Of a DNA stretch of 64,000 nt, positions 22,472 through 36,000 are shown in pieces; within the stretch, counting starts at the first letter, position 1; each line of letters opens with the position of its first letter. The position numbers were made by a program, and so were the translations under genes. This DNA is from Dipetalonema caudispina. Lineage: Eukaryota; Nematoda; Chromadorea; Rhabditida; Onchocercidae. The notes under the pieces were generated by a model. That model ran no database searches and was not told the DNA's origin. It saw nothing but the letters and a program-made list of their open reading frames with translations. The stretch covers positions 370,161-434,160 of the forward strand of contig JABVXV010000026.1 in NCBI GenBank assembly GCA_013365325.1, read 5' to 3'.

Positions 22472-25400
22472 CTATAATATCGAAGAAGTATCCACTTTGC
22501 TCATTTGTCCACATTTGCATGGTATAGAAATAATAGCCGTAGTAGTAAGATTTTTAAATTTAATGCATGAAATGTGTTGTAGACATAACCACCATGAACG
22601 AACTGAATCGATGAATTTTGGGTCGGCGAAGATGTTAATAATTGGATCAAAGATCATCGCTAAAACCCAAACAATTGCCGCACTACACGCCAAAATTTCG
22701 ACTTGTAAAAAAAGTCTCCCATGAAGGAATGTTTTACACGATGACTTATCACCCAAACCTGTAGAAATGTAAGTAAACACTTTAAGTTTCCATTAGATAT
22801 AATTGATAATTAGATTAAGCCTAAGACTATATTATTTGATCGATTGAAACGGTAATATATAACTACTTTCAAATTCGGTAAAATTATCCTGTTGATTCAT
22901 TTATAATTAGATTTTACCTTTTCTCTATCATCTATAAACCTAATTACGGTAACACCTGAAAGCAGCTTCTAGTCAATTCGAACTCTGATTCATGCATTTA
23001 GCTCGTTGTTATCATTGGAAGTGTAATCAGTAGAAATACGAAAGAACTGATGACATGATAAACAGAAACTTAATAAAATGAAATTTGCTGAAATTCACCT
23101 AAAACAGTAAAGTTTTTCAAATTAGCCGTTGCAATTGCTATAACAATAAGTATTGGTAATGAACCAACAGTAAATGTGACAATATTTAATGCCAATCTAT
23201 CCATTGTTCGTACATTACTTCTTATCACCATATCAGTCTCCTGAAATTGTGAGGATTTTTTAGATATTTCTGGCATCCAAATTTTTATTTCCGTTCTCAA
23301 TTCTCTTATAGTGCACAATTAGCATAAAATGGAATGAATGCTTTTTTGATTTTCGTAATCCTGTGATGATCGATAAAATGTTCACTTTTTCCTTAATCAT
23401 AGATTTATAGCCAAGTAACAACTTGGCCATTTAACAAATAGCCGATATTCTCCGAGTTTCTCCTCCATCCCAATAACCAAAGCACAAGTTATCATTAAAA
23501 CATGATGAAAAAATGAAAAAAAAAAAAAAGTTTCTTATTACAGAAACCAATCGGATTAAGGAAAAGTATGTCATAGAGATGAGAGATTTATAGCTTAAAA
23601 CCTGAATTGATAGTTTAAATAGTTTTAATTTTTCTTTCTGCTATTGTGAGATAATTCAATTTAAGTGCAGATAATTTTAAAACTTATAAATGATTGAAAT
23701 ATTTGAAAAATTTACCAATTGACCGTCACGATTTCTGTTGTGAATAAAATAAAGCATAATCAGATAGAATGCAATAACAATAATAAAGAATGCAAAGAGA
23801 AGGAAAGTGATGAAGATAGCAATCGGTTGTTGACAATGATCAAATGAGCAATAGATTGGTGTTGTTTCTGGATAAAACAGTGTGGCACCATATAAACCAA
23901 GGAAAAGCTAAATTTTTCTTTTAAATTCGTTAAAATTTTTTGCTCAAGAAGTAAATTAAGATTAAGAAATAAAGTAAAAATATGTACATCCCATCTTTTG
24001 AATCATTTAAATCCGGTACTCCCGCATATTCCTCATGGATGATATATTCTACGGTAAAGGAAAAGTCAATATTTGATCCAAAATATATTTAAAATAAGTA
24101 GATTTCAGTTCTTTCCTTTCAAAATTTAGGATTTAAAAGAAAATCTAGAACTGAAAATTCATAAATATTAATTAGAAAATCAACAAAGAAGAGACTTTTA
24201 TTTTCTAAAAACTACCGAAAAAGCAATCGAAACAAGCCAAAAAGTTGTAATAACACCAAAACATCGATTAACATTAACCACATACAGATACCTGAGGGGA
24301 TGGACAATTGCTAAATACAGTAATGTTGTCATTGCAACATAGGTACCTGCAAAAAAATGCTTTAGTACGAAGAGGAACTGATTTGATTGTTGCAAAACTT
24401 CAAAATTTGAAATTCATTAAAACAATTTTACGAAGATTTATAATTACCAGCCATTGTTAAGAGTGATAGTGATCCGATTAAAATGAATGCAGCAGCAGTT
24501 GCATACCGGAATATTTCTAGTTTCCAAGCAATTAAAACAATGTATAAAAGGATAAGAGCAAGGATACTGCTTATCGTCCTACTTAGCAGAAAGCTGTACC
24601 GGCACAAGGAGCTAGAATTCTATCAAAATTTTAAAATTTTAATGGATTAAAATTTATTATGGTGGATAAATTACAACAATCAACCAGTAACATCTATTTT
24701 TATCTCTCTGAAATACATTATTTTTCAATATATTTCGTCTTCAAATTTTTATTTCTTTATTTTAGTTCCTGTTATCTTACAAGTTTACGATTCTATCTAA
24801 CTTTCTAATTGTCGTGTAATTTCCGTTCGAAAAATGCTCAATATGGATCAAATTCTTATTCGAGTCATACACAATAAATATGACGTAAAGGAATAATTGC
24901 CTGAGTTTTTTCCTTCGCCATAATTCTATCATCAATATGCCGTAGGTAATATTTATCAAAATGGCGAACGTTGCTAGTATAAGTGGGATTGTAGCAAAAA
25001 AATAATTTCGGATATCTTTGGCTGCATGCAATTCCTGGAATTGAACAGGGAAAAATTCGAAAAATAAAAAGATAAAGTAAATGAAGTAAGTTATCCTGAA
25101 GATCTTTATTGTCCGAAACTATTAATTCAACTAGCAGATGATATGATATAACTGTTATATATAGTTATGCAGCAAACTAATCGAAAATCATGTGAAAATA
25201 ATGAAATATTCAGGAGATCATTCGAGGAAATCTCCCGAAAAAAAAATTTAGAACAAAATAAATTTTTTGGAATAGAAAGAAATGGAAGAACAAAAATAGA
25301 GAATAATTTCATTCCAGATATATTTTGTAATAATTATTTTAAGCATTATGATAATAGCTAACCATTAATAATTTGCAAGGATTTGCATTCATAGGTATAT

Positions 25401-25479
25401 AACATTGCACATATTTGATATCCTTCGTACGATATTCGTGAGAGCAATTTTGGAAAATTTCTGGCACTGTAGTATTCAT
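22472..25479 (-). CDS. Seven-transmembrane G protein-coupled receptor, atypical rhodopsin-like
   Basis: Seven exons with consistent phases: 25363-25479, 24871-25034, 24448-24611, 24216-24346, 23716-23907, 23099-23240, 22472-22758, giving 398 residues. The extracellular N-terminus (about 50 residues) has two N-glycosylation sites (N2-T-T, N11-C-S). Helix 1 starts near residue 51 (FFATIPLILATFAILIN). Helix 3 ends TTLLYLAIVHPLRY (155-168): the LAIVHPLRY part matches rhodopsin-like receptors but the DRY triad reads LLY. Helix 5 is followed by FIHNRNRDGQL, helix 6 is TFTVGSLPILIVIAIA, and helix 7 has DPIIN (341-345) in place of NPxxY. The tail has a CKCG motif that could be acylated. Ligand unknown: it could be a nematode chemoreceptor or a neuropeptide-type receptor. 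A six-base leader after an acceptor-like TTTTAG precedes the ATG, as for trans-splicing. Confidence 0.82.
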
Positions 25480-28400
25480 TAACAGCTAAAACTCTTTACT
25501 TAATCATTTACTGAAATTATCCAATAGGAAAGAACAACCTATTGCATGATCTATTTTCCTTGCCAAAATAAGTGATTTTAGAGGATGTGACAGCGGTGTC
25601 AGCAGAATTGCAAAAATTGATAAGGACGATGAAAGGCATGATGATAAAATTATCTTTAATAATATTTTTTACAGAAAACCAGATGGAAGGATAGGAGAAG
25701 GAAATGGAAATTCAAATAAATAAAAACTTTTTCTTTTAATTTTTGCTTTCACTTCCGCTTGTATTTAATTTGAAAACGCTGTATAAATGACTTATTAAAT
25801 TTTTGAAAAGAGAATTCATACAAAAAGATTTTTTCTGCTAAAATAAAAGCTATTAGCAGTGTTTCAGATGCTAATGTAAAGTTGATAGTATTGATTGATA
25901 ATTTTTTTTATTCTTCGTCGATAACTTCGGTTTTGTAAAAAAGAAAAGAGAAAAAACATATTTGTTTTCGAAAAAAAAAATTGACTTGATCAAATTTCTT
26001 CATTTTAATTAATATTTTTAAGGTAGAAAGAAAATTTTACTAATTCAATTTTCTATTCCCTTATTTAAAGTATTGAAGTTCGAGGAGGTTTTTCGTTAAT
26101 AATTACCGCATTAATTCGATCTTATTTTCGAGAAACTAAAAGATTTTATTCTCGAGATTAATTCTAGGCCATACTATGGGATATGCTTATATGATTAAAG
26201 CATCTTGCATCTTATTTGCAAAGAAATCCACGAACAACCGGTTTGATGATGATAATTGTATAGATATACATCGGATCCGGTTAAACATTAATTTCCTAAG
26301 GGAATGCACAAGATGGTGGTCATTTAACCGGTACAGCGATCGTTGGTTATCATGTCATCAATTAAAAGGAAATAACTGTTCCATATTGACCAATTTATGC
26401 ATGAAAAAATGGATCGATAAGAGTTAAAGTTCAATTCATTCTTTCTTCGCTTAAACATTTCCGTTTGAATCATTTAATGTTTGCACAACGCAAAACACAT
26501 TGATAAAAGAGCACCCAAAATTTTCATGTGTATCACTGCTTAAAGGGAATTATGCAGTATTTTTAACTTTGTTTACTCATATCTTCTTTTTCTTTTGAGA
26601 TAAAAATGATTTCGAACACAATATGTAAATGTTTGAAAGTTTTTTTCCTGAAAAAATTTTAATTTTTTAAATATTTTGGCGACTAAACGTAATTTTAGGA
26701 ATTTTCATTTCTAGAACCACTTTGGTTATGCATTAATGTGTTTTTGAATGATTGGCATTGCTGCATATGGAATGTAATTTTAAATACGGACAATAATCTG
26801 GTATCAATTAACGATAAAAGAAGAAAAAAAATGCAATGAATAGATGAAAAATTATAAAATTAAAGGTAAAATAAAAATGAAAAGGATAGCATAATGGAAA
26901 AGTTAAGGAAAGAAGAAAGGACGGATAATTAGTTTTAATTAAAAACTGTTGAACTGGTAGCAATGCTTAATTTTTATATAAGTCTCTCACTTTTTTTTCG
27001 ATTATCGTTCTAATCAACATCAAAGTTCATTAAATTTATAGAGACATCAGTTGGACTAAAAAATATAATTGTTGGCTAAGTGCAAAGAGAACGATTTATT
27101 TCAAACTGTATCGCAATCTAAGGTAAAGGTTGCATTTGTTTCGTTGCCAAATATGAGTACCAGGTATTGATCGTTCATTAATACATAGGTTATAAAATAC
27201 ATTTTATCAAATTTGAAATTCCGGACTTTCCTTCAGTATAGCATTTTAATTTCAATTTCAAACTATAGTTATTTACACGCTATGAGAATGTTTCACATTA
27301 ACAAATAGAATAATGTTTATAGGGAAAAAGAAACAAGTAATAACGGAGAAATGGAACGAAATCTTATCTTAGGAGGGAAGTGAAATTAAAGTATGCAGAA
27401 AAACTTCTAAAAATGTTTTCAAAAAAGTCGATGATTGATTTCCTTTTTGCTTTGTTTTTTTTTTTCGAATTAATTCAATAATTAAGAACAATAGCTGGTA
27501 TCGATTTTATTGGTCAATTGATCAAATCTGTACAACACAATTAAAATCAAAATTGGGCTGCCATAAAAACTGATTACTCAGTGGAAGAAAGACAAAAGAC
27601 AACACGAATTTTTCAGCTATGTTAATTTGCTATGGATTATTGATTCACAAGTTTCAAGTGATTAGGATCAGATAGATCGCTAGCATAGAATAACCGGAAG
27701 ATCAGATGGCGATTTTTTACTTTCACCTCGAACTTTTTCTTTTCCTATTCTTATAGAAAACTAAGTGTGAAGACATTTAAGCCATTATTTGTTAATTATG
27801 ATTTTGCAGTAACAGTATTTATCCATCTGGACATTATGACAGTAACACTCATTGATTTGAATTCTATAACAGTAAAATTCATTGATCGGATTTTATAACA
27901 AAAATAGAACATATGTTGTGAATATTTTTCTAAAAACATTAAGTAAGTTTGCTGAATCTGAAGTGAAGAAATACGGAAATTAAAGGGGCAAAATACTTAA
28001 TTACTTTCAGTTTTCTTACAGGATAATATTCATGATAGATAGGGAAAAATAAGCAAAAAAAAAGATTGTGTGTGTATGTGTGTATAGAATTAATTTAAAA
28101 CATCAATTAATTCCTGACTTCAGATACAGAATGAACTATTGGATAGCATATAAATCGAAGGATCACAACGGTATAGGAAAAGTAATAGGACAAAATTGGA
28201 CTGATTTGGGAATATTATCAAGCATCGAGCGAAAAATATTACTTCTCAGAATATTTTGATGTATGTTTGCATAATGCGAGCACTTTTTTCTTCAGAAAAT
28301 ATCCGATTCTGATTTTTCTATAACTGAATTTTCCCAGGACAGTAGGAATAATACTGAAGTGATTTGAAGCCTAGTGAGAGTTATTGTTTCGATTGTTCAC

Positions 28401-30098
28401 ATTTCACCAGATTTCGATGAAATCATACAATGTAATTCGTTAATAGGTATTATCTGAGAGGAAAATAATACTTCTCATTGGAATTATCAAAAAAGAAGTG
28501 AACGTTAATATAGCATAATGGCAAATTATTAATCATTGCCAGTTACTATATCTCAACTTCTAACTTTACCTTCAAACACACCATGAAATGGAAGTTTAAC
28601 AGTTCCTGTGTTTTTTAAACCGAAAAGTTCTCACTCGAGAAAGCAAACTTGTCGCGAATACCTTGGAAATATAGATTTACACAGCATTACGAATAATTTT
28701 CAGCTCACAACGAAGCAGAAGTGGATCTAACCACTTCGTTTAACGAAAAGTCGAAGAAAAAAACTCCCGACACGGAGAAACGGATAAGGTTTTCCAGATT
28801 TATTTAAATAATATAAGCATAAAACAATTAAGGAAAATAAAAGCAATAAATCAGAGCAAACAATTTCAATAATTATCAATTCACAGTCCCCATCTTATGA
28901 AGTTGATCAGTCGCACATTTTCTTGGTTTCTGATTTTATTCACCTTTGAAAATCTCGTGCTTCCTGTTTACCTTCTAGTTTTATTTCTTTAGCATAGGCT
29001 TGGTACTTTCTATACTCCGTTTTCTAAGCACTTTTCAATATTTGGCTGTAGATGGTTACAGAACACTAAACATATCTGTAAATCTCAAAAAATACAAATT
29101 TTTTCCACAAAAAATGTTACCACTGATGGCTGACAGCAGCAATCTGACTTTGCACTACTAGTGAGGCGAATTTAGAAATATGCAGAATATTGCATTTACA
29201 TTCTGTGGCCAACTGAGTACTAAGGAAACAAATATAGATAACTGCTGATAACGAATAACCGGTGATGGACATGACAGAGATTAGGAAATAACAATAACTG
29301 GAGATAGAAAATGCCAAAGTGTAACAGTTAAACTAGAAGGTGAAAGGACTGAAAAGAGGAGAGAATTTCAAACAGTGAGAGGAAGCAAAATTATATCCCA
29401 GCTTTCTTAAAAACGGCAATAAAGCAAATTATGTGCAGCAGATATTCGATAAAAATCTTTTTACTCTCCAGTCAAGAGAATCGCTAAAACCTTTGTCGTA
29501 AACCGAATCTCAAAATTCAGTATTTAAAATGGAACTTCATGCTGATAAGGTACATATAATGCAAGGAAATGTACATAAATTATGATAAATGTTCAAATAG
29601 AATTTCAAAAGAGGTGCAAAATAGCATTTTTCTTAGATATGATCTGAGAAAATCAATGAAAAATGAATTCCAACCAAATCAGGAAGATGTAGCAAGCCCT
29701 AGTTTTATTCTCGGTAATTCTTTTTTTTTTTTTGGAAATTTAAAGGTGAAAGATACTGACAATTGAATAATTTCACACGAAAACACAAAAAACTAAAAGA
29801 TGACTGCTCCGAAATTAAACAGTCTGAAACCAAACATAATGCAGATAGGCTTAGGCGAGCAAACAAAGCGGGCAGATAGGCAAACAGACGGCTTAACAAA
29901 CTGGCAAGTGAAATGACTAATGTGAAAAATAACCAGTTTTGCATGATCAACAATTTTCAACTAAGTTTCAAAACTGAATAAATGAACCAAATAAATGTCA
30001 ACAAAATGTTTTTAGATGAAATATTAGCTTTAAGATTTAAAATTGAATAATGTCATATAGTTAAAACTTCTGCATATATAAAATAAATTACTAGGTCA
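25480..30098. other. Gene desert of 4.6 kb
   Basis: AT-rich DNA between the receptor promoter and the 3-prime end of the Polyhomeotic gene. Open frames here (for example 26176-26427 +, 29117-29317 -) have no splice context or protein character. There is a perfect 7-bp inverted repeat (GAAGTGG, 6-base loop, CCACTTC) at 28718-28737. The upstream part presumably holds the receptor gene promoter. No gene seen. Confidence 0.6.
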
Positions 30099-33000
30099 TT
30101 ATGAGACATTGATACTTTTATTGGATAATTCTTTGAGTGCATTCAAAATTTTCACCACTGGGCCAAGTTTCAATCCCAGTAGCGTTACTAAATTATTTTG
30201 GGCATTATCCGGCAGTAATAACAGAGACTGGCCATCGATATCCTGGTTACGGAAAGTATTCGCACAATCCTCATTACCGGTTATTGATGATACCCAGCTT
30301 GCCACTTCATCACACTAGAATGAGAACAAGATATTGAACTGCTTAAATTTCAAATTAAAGCACTGCCACCTCAAACTTAATATCTGCAGATAAATTCAAT
30401 ATTAGGACAGACAGATACAAAAATGTACCCACAATATTTCAACAACTGGTCACTTCATAATCTACTAATTTTTCAAGTATTTGGGAATGGGCAGGTAACA
30501 GTAATGATCAAGAAATTAGCTACAAAAAGCAATTAAAAATAAAAAAGTTACATAAGAAATAAGTGCTTATTTAACAAGCGTAATAGAACATACAGTAGCA
30601 ATATAAATGCTGCATAACTGCGTTTAGATCTAGAAGTGAATGAGATCACGAAATGCAGCAATTATTCACCATTCATAAGAAAAACCACTTACAGTCCACG
30701 TTTTTGTCGGTCTGGAAAGGAAATCCGTCGGTTCGACTGTTGGAGCTACGGCCATAGCTGGAGAGACCGATGTCGATGGCACTTTACTGCATTCACTTAA
30801 CGAATAAGAAGTGGACAAACCACGCGGAGATTTCACGATTTCTGCCTGTTGAGGTGAGACCATCTTCAGGGTCAAAGTTGGAGGTGTTCGTTGTTGCAGA
30901 TCAGTGGTACTACCTGAAAATTTTAAGTGAACTCCTTCATTGCCATTCACGTCATTCGCTATATATGTTTTTGAAATATAGAGTGACTTCATATTGTAAG
31001 GTCACTCATCGCTCTCTTAACAAAAGCTGATGGTAAAGCTGACCAATCCTTCATTTTTTTACACATTTTATTTCAAATATGTAAAAACATCCTGTTTCAA
31101 CCGCCAACTGGTTAGCTGTCAATAATTTGGATATGATTTTTGTCGAGTGAAATACGAAAATATCTCCTCGTATGCTGTGAGGTCTTATCCTACATCCATA
31201 AAGTAAATTCATTAGTCAGACATGTAAAATGATGATATCAGTGATGCACAAAAAATCTGAAAAACCTGAGGAGGATGGCTCTGAAACTATGCTGAGATTT
31301 TGCACTGTTACTGTAGGACTAATATCTTTATTAGTAGGTGATGTATCCGTTGAACGAATAACTGGCAATCGCGGTGATGCATTGAATGAACGTCCAACTA
31401 TAAAAAAAAAAAATCAACAGTACTCACACAGAGAAGACTGAATTAATCATTCAAACCAAAGTCTTCAGAAAAAGAATGGAGTTCTTCGAAAAAAAGTAAA
31501 AACAGGAATTAAGAGATGGCAATCTACAAATCGCTATTTTCAACAAATATAATTTCTTTAGCATTGAGAAATAAACTCTAATCTTTCAAATAAAATCGAT
31601 TCTCCTATCTCCTATGTTATAAATACAGAATCTAAAAATTACTTTAAAATTTTAACAGGAAGTAAGACAATTCAAATATTCCACATACTCCAGTTAATAA
31701 ATAGAAAACGCTAATAATACTAATCTAATAGTTTCTTTGGTAAGATATGCCCTAAGTGATGTAAAAAGTCAAACCTTGCTCTTCACTAATTGTTGGATTC
31801 TTCTTCCATAATTTGCGACATTTCTTAGAGCAATACTGCGGATGATTTTCTAGACGTTTAAGGCGTAGCAAACCATTGCAGTAGTTACATCTCTCTGTAT
31901 CAAGCTCTTCATCCGAAAAACTGACTAATAAACTTCCGGTAGCTGTATCAGCACTAGTTTTCGACGAAGAATTCAACGACTGATCGGCAGTAGCTGGACT
32001 TTCTAAGAAATCTTGTGCTAATAAGTAACTTTCAAATTTTTAATTCAAATTAAATTCGAAGTGTATTTCAAAGATCAATTAAAGCTCAGTAACCTTCTGT
32101 ATTCATATCAAAACTATCAAGTCATTACCAGTGACAGCTCACGAATATCTAATTTAACATTACTTCGCCGTTGCATTGTTTAATGATCCGTCAGGTCGTA
32201 TTATGTTATAGCCTACTAATCAGATGGCTCTTAATCGATCTGGTAAAAGGTGGGTCAACAGCCACCTGATTGGCAGCTTGTAACATAAAGATTAACGAAC
32301 TTCCGCATTCTTTATAAAATTCACGGCTTGCTGGCTTAAAATAAAAACTGAAACATATTTCGAATAAAAAGCAAGAAGTACCTTCACACTTCTTAGTTAC
32401 AGTTTTCGGCGAAATATCCGCAGCATCTTCAATAATGAATCTCTCCATTACCGGTTCACTTACTTCGGTTTTTTCCAGTTTTGGCTTATCTACCGATGAA
32501 GGTGGTCGTCCCTTTGGCTTTGTTAAACAGCTCTTTGTTGGTGGCGGTAGTGGAGGTGGTGGCAGCGTTTCTTTGCTTTCTTTGGTTGGTTTATAAACGG
32601 ATTTTTGCATAATATCAGAAAGACGTCCATGTGATGGTCCAAAATCCATTTGCAGCAATCGATCGAGCTGTAAAGCAGCTGATTTGTTGAACTCTTTTGC
32701 TCCGATTCACCAGCTTCTTCATTGTAATGCTTTTACCGTTATACTATCGGCATTCTTTTGCCCTCCACGCTAAGCCTATGCTCTTTGAATACTGTTAACG
32801 AAGCGCCATTTCATGTTCATCTATTCGTAATTTTCAAATTTAAATCCAAATAGTGAAACATAGCAGCAATACCGTACAAAAACACAGAAATAAGCAAACC
32901 TCGTTTGTTTTACGTTTACGAGTTTTCTTTTCTGCTTTTTCACTAGACGCTTCAGATTTTGTTGGAGATGCTCTACAAAATTCAGTAGAAGTTTTAATAG

Positions 33001-36000
33001 TTGACATTAACATATATACCACTTCTATCCGAATCCTACAGCAAAAAGCGATGATACTGTTGAGCTACCTCATGATCATGAAACAACAATTGACCATACT
33101 ACAAGACTGAATAATTTTGAATATTAATCTTACTTTGCGCGACCCTTTTTGACCTCCACTTTCTCGGTGCTTATTTCTAATGTTGGTTCTGTATCTTTCT
33201 CACCGATTAGTTTCTTTGGTGCTGCAAAAATAATTTACCGAATTCGAATTTCGAAATTTAAAATTCTGATAACGTCCAAATTAAATGATTAAAGGCTGGT
33301 AAATATAATATTTCCAAGGCATCTAGAATATTTAGTGACTGCCCCTTTATTACTTTCATCGCTAATTTTAAATTCAAAGGTACCTAGTAACAGTTATTTC
33401 GATCACTATAACTTTAAATAATCCACAATGATAAAAAAATCAAAAACTAGACTCTTGGCCTGTTTCACATTTATGTTTGACCTCTAGATTAAAATAGCTC
33501 ATAAATCATCATTTAAATTTGTTTCCTGATATTACAAACATACATGTACTCCATCGACGTTCTTTGGATATCTTTCTTCCATTCTTATCTTCTATTTCGG
33601 ACAGAAGCCAATCGCTTAAACGGCAAGGTGGATCACATGGAAAAGGCTCGTCTGATTCCTGAAAATATAGACTGTTTCCTAAATTATCGAGATTCTGACA
33701 AATTAAATTATTTTTCTAGATGAACCACTCGTATTACCTCAATTTCAAATCCTTCGATCAAATGAACAATTTTGCCTTTTTGTCCCGTTTTTTGGTAGTA
33801 TCTTTCAGCTTCCCTCGTGAACATCATATGAATATCGAGCGCGTCTTTCGATTCTCCTAAAATTCAATTCAATAAATATAAAACTTTGTTAACATCGACA
33901 AATAATAAGGAGTAAAATAACTCCGCATGATAAGCTTATGATACGAATTCAATAGAAGTACTGTCAATTTAAATTCTAGAAAATGCTTCAGTATTTGCCG
34001 CTTCTTATTTAACTGGACTGGTTCCGGATTTTTTGGTGGAATTTTGAAAAGCAATCGGAAGAAAGTGAGAATAATAGAAAGCTACAAACCCTCGTCTTGT
34101 CTGTAAAAAGTCCAAATTCGATCTGTTAACATGATTCGGAGTAATTTTTTTCACAACTGGCGAATTCAAAAAATTCATCAGCAAAGAGTCGCAACATGAC
34201 GCTACCAAAAACTAAGACCTCTTAAATAGTACTTCTTTTCTACTTAATCTAATTCGTAGAATTGCAAAAAAGAAAAAAAACAGAAACAAAAACAAAAACA
34301 AAAAAAAAAAAAACAACGAAATAACCCTGGACAAGAAGTGGTGGAGGTTCATTTTCGATCCCAGAATCAGCATAACCGTTGTCATCATCCGCAACTGTTT
34401 TTTGAGAATCATGAGAAGCCGTGTCTACAAATCGTCTTTTAACTGCGATAAAATTTCTGTTACGCAATGGTAAAATTACGGTAATGAGAAAATCATGGGC
34501 ATTTGATGATCATAAGATCATGTAAACTGATTTTCGCAAAAATACAACCATGTAACTTTAAAAAGATGAAATCCAAAATAAAATTATGAAAATGCCTAAA
34601 ACCACAGAAATTAGGCAAACGCAGTCCTTCGCAGGAAAAATTAAGGAGCAAAACCTTGGACTTGAGTTGGTGTTGATTGGGAAACAGGAAATTGAGCAGT
34701 ACTTTGTTGCTGCTGTTGAAATACTGGTATCATCTGGTGGGTTGGAACAGGTGGATTCGCGATCAATTGTTGATGTATAATTTGTCCGTTTGGTCCCATG
34801 AATGGTACCGCTGCATGTCCCCCAAAGGAACTTAGCTGGGGCATCGGAGCAGACATCACCATCATCGGAACCGGCGCACCAACTGGTACCAAATTCGTAG
34901 GAGCTATTGGTTGAGGTGTCGCAACTGAAATGAATCTAACTGGCCGCATCAAACTTTTATATGTAAATCCCTCTTTTTGATCGCCCTTGTTCCAGTGACT
35001 TTTCTCAAGCTGTCTGTAATGCATCAGCAGATACAAGCAGAAACATAAACAGAGAAATTAAATTATGAAAAGAATGTGACTTCCAGAGTTTATTGTATTA
35101 CATAAGATGGCATTATAAAAGTATAAGCGATAAAATGATCTATACGTTTAAACTAAAAACCTAAAAATAAACTAACTTTTCATTGCACCCGTCTTTCGTC
35201 CACTTCCTGAATGCTTAGCACCTCCTCTGACATTCTTTGATAAGATTTCATTACCTTTAACAGAAGCTGTCGGCGGCTTATTCGGAATTGAAACCATCTG
35301 CGCCAATGGCTGGCTCTCTAGAATTATGCTTACATTCAGAAACTCACAAGCGGAGGTTAATTAAGTTATATATTATGCGAAGAATATGATTCTTGATAAT
35401 AGCTACTAAAAGCTGCATCGATCAAGCTTTTCTAACAAGGAATTGATAAAAAAATATCCTCGAGGAAACCCTGAAAATTTAGTTTAAATTTCAGGAAAAA
35501 ACATTCGACGTTCCAAGTTAGCCTATTGCCCTACATCCAACTTCAAGGTCTTTCGGAAAGCAATAACACCATTTGAAAAAAAAAAAAAAAAAAACTGCAA
35601 ATTTGCGTTTGCTTCATCCTACTAGTTGAAATTGATTGAAGAGTGTGTGAAAGATATAAAACCCCTGTCAGTCGCTGGTGAAGCATTGGTCGCTCTTCGT
35701 TCCACGGTTGTTGCTTCCTTGTTAACATTACTTAATATTTGCTTATTTTTCGATTCAGCTGTAGCTGAAGCAACAACTTTTTGAGTGGGTGAACTAGCAG
35801 GAGAAGGTTGCTGCTGTTGTTGATTTTGCGGCTGACTTGCTGTTACCGCTTGTCCAATACAAGCTGGAATTGGCTGTTGTTGAGGTATCGAAATAGAGGT
35901 GCGTTGCTGAGGGGTAACCAACTCTGAATTTCGACCATTAATTCAAATTTAAATTTGAAGATGACACGAAAAAAATCTAGAACCTTGACAGAATACAGAA

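Noticed and set aside
26176..26427. 83-codon ORF in the gene desert
   Set aside because: No acceptor, donor or domain, and composition unlike a real exon. Treated as chance.
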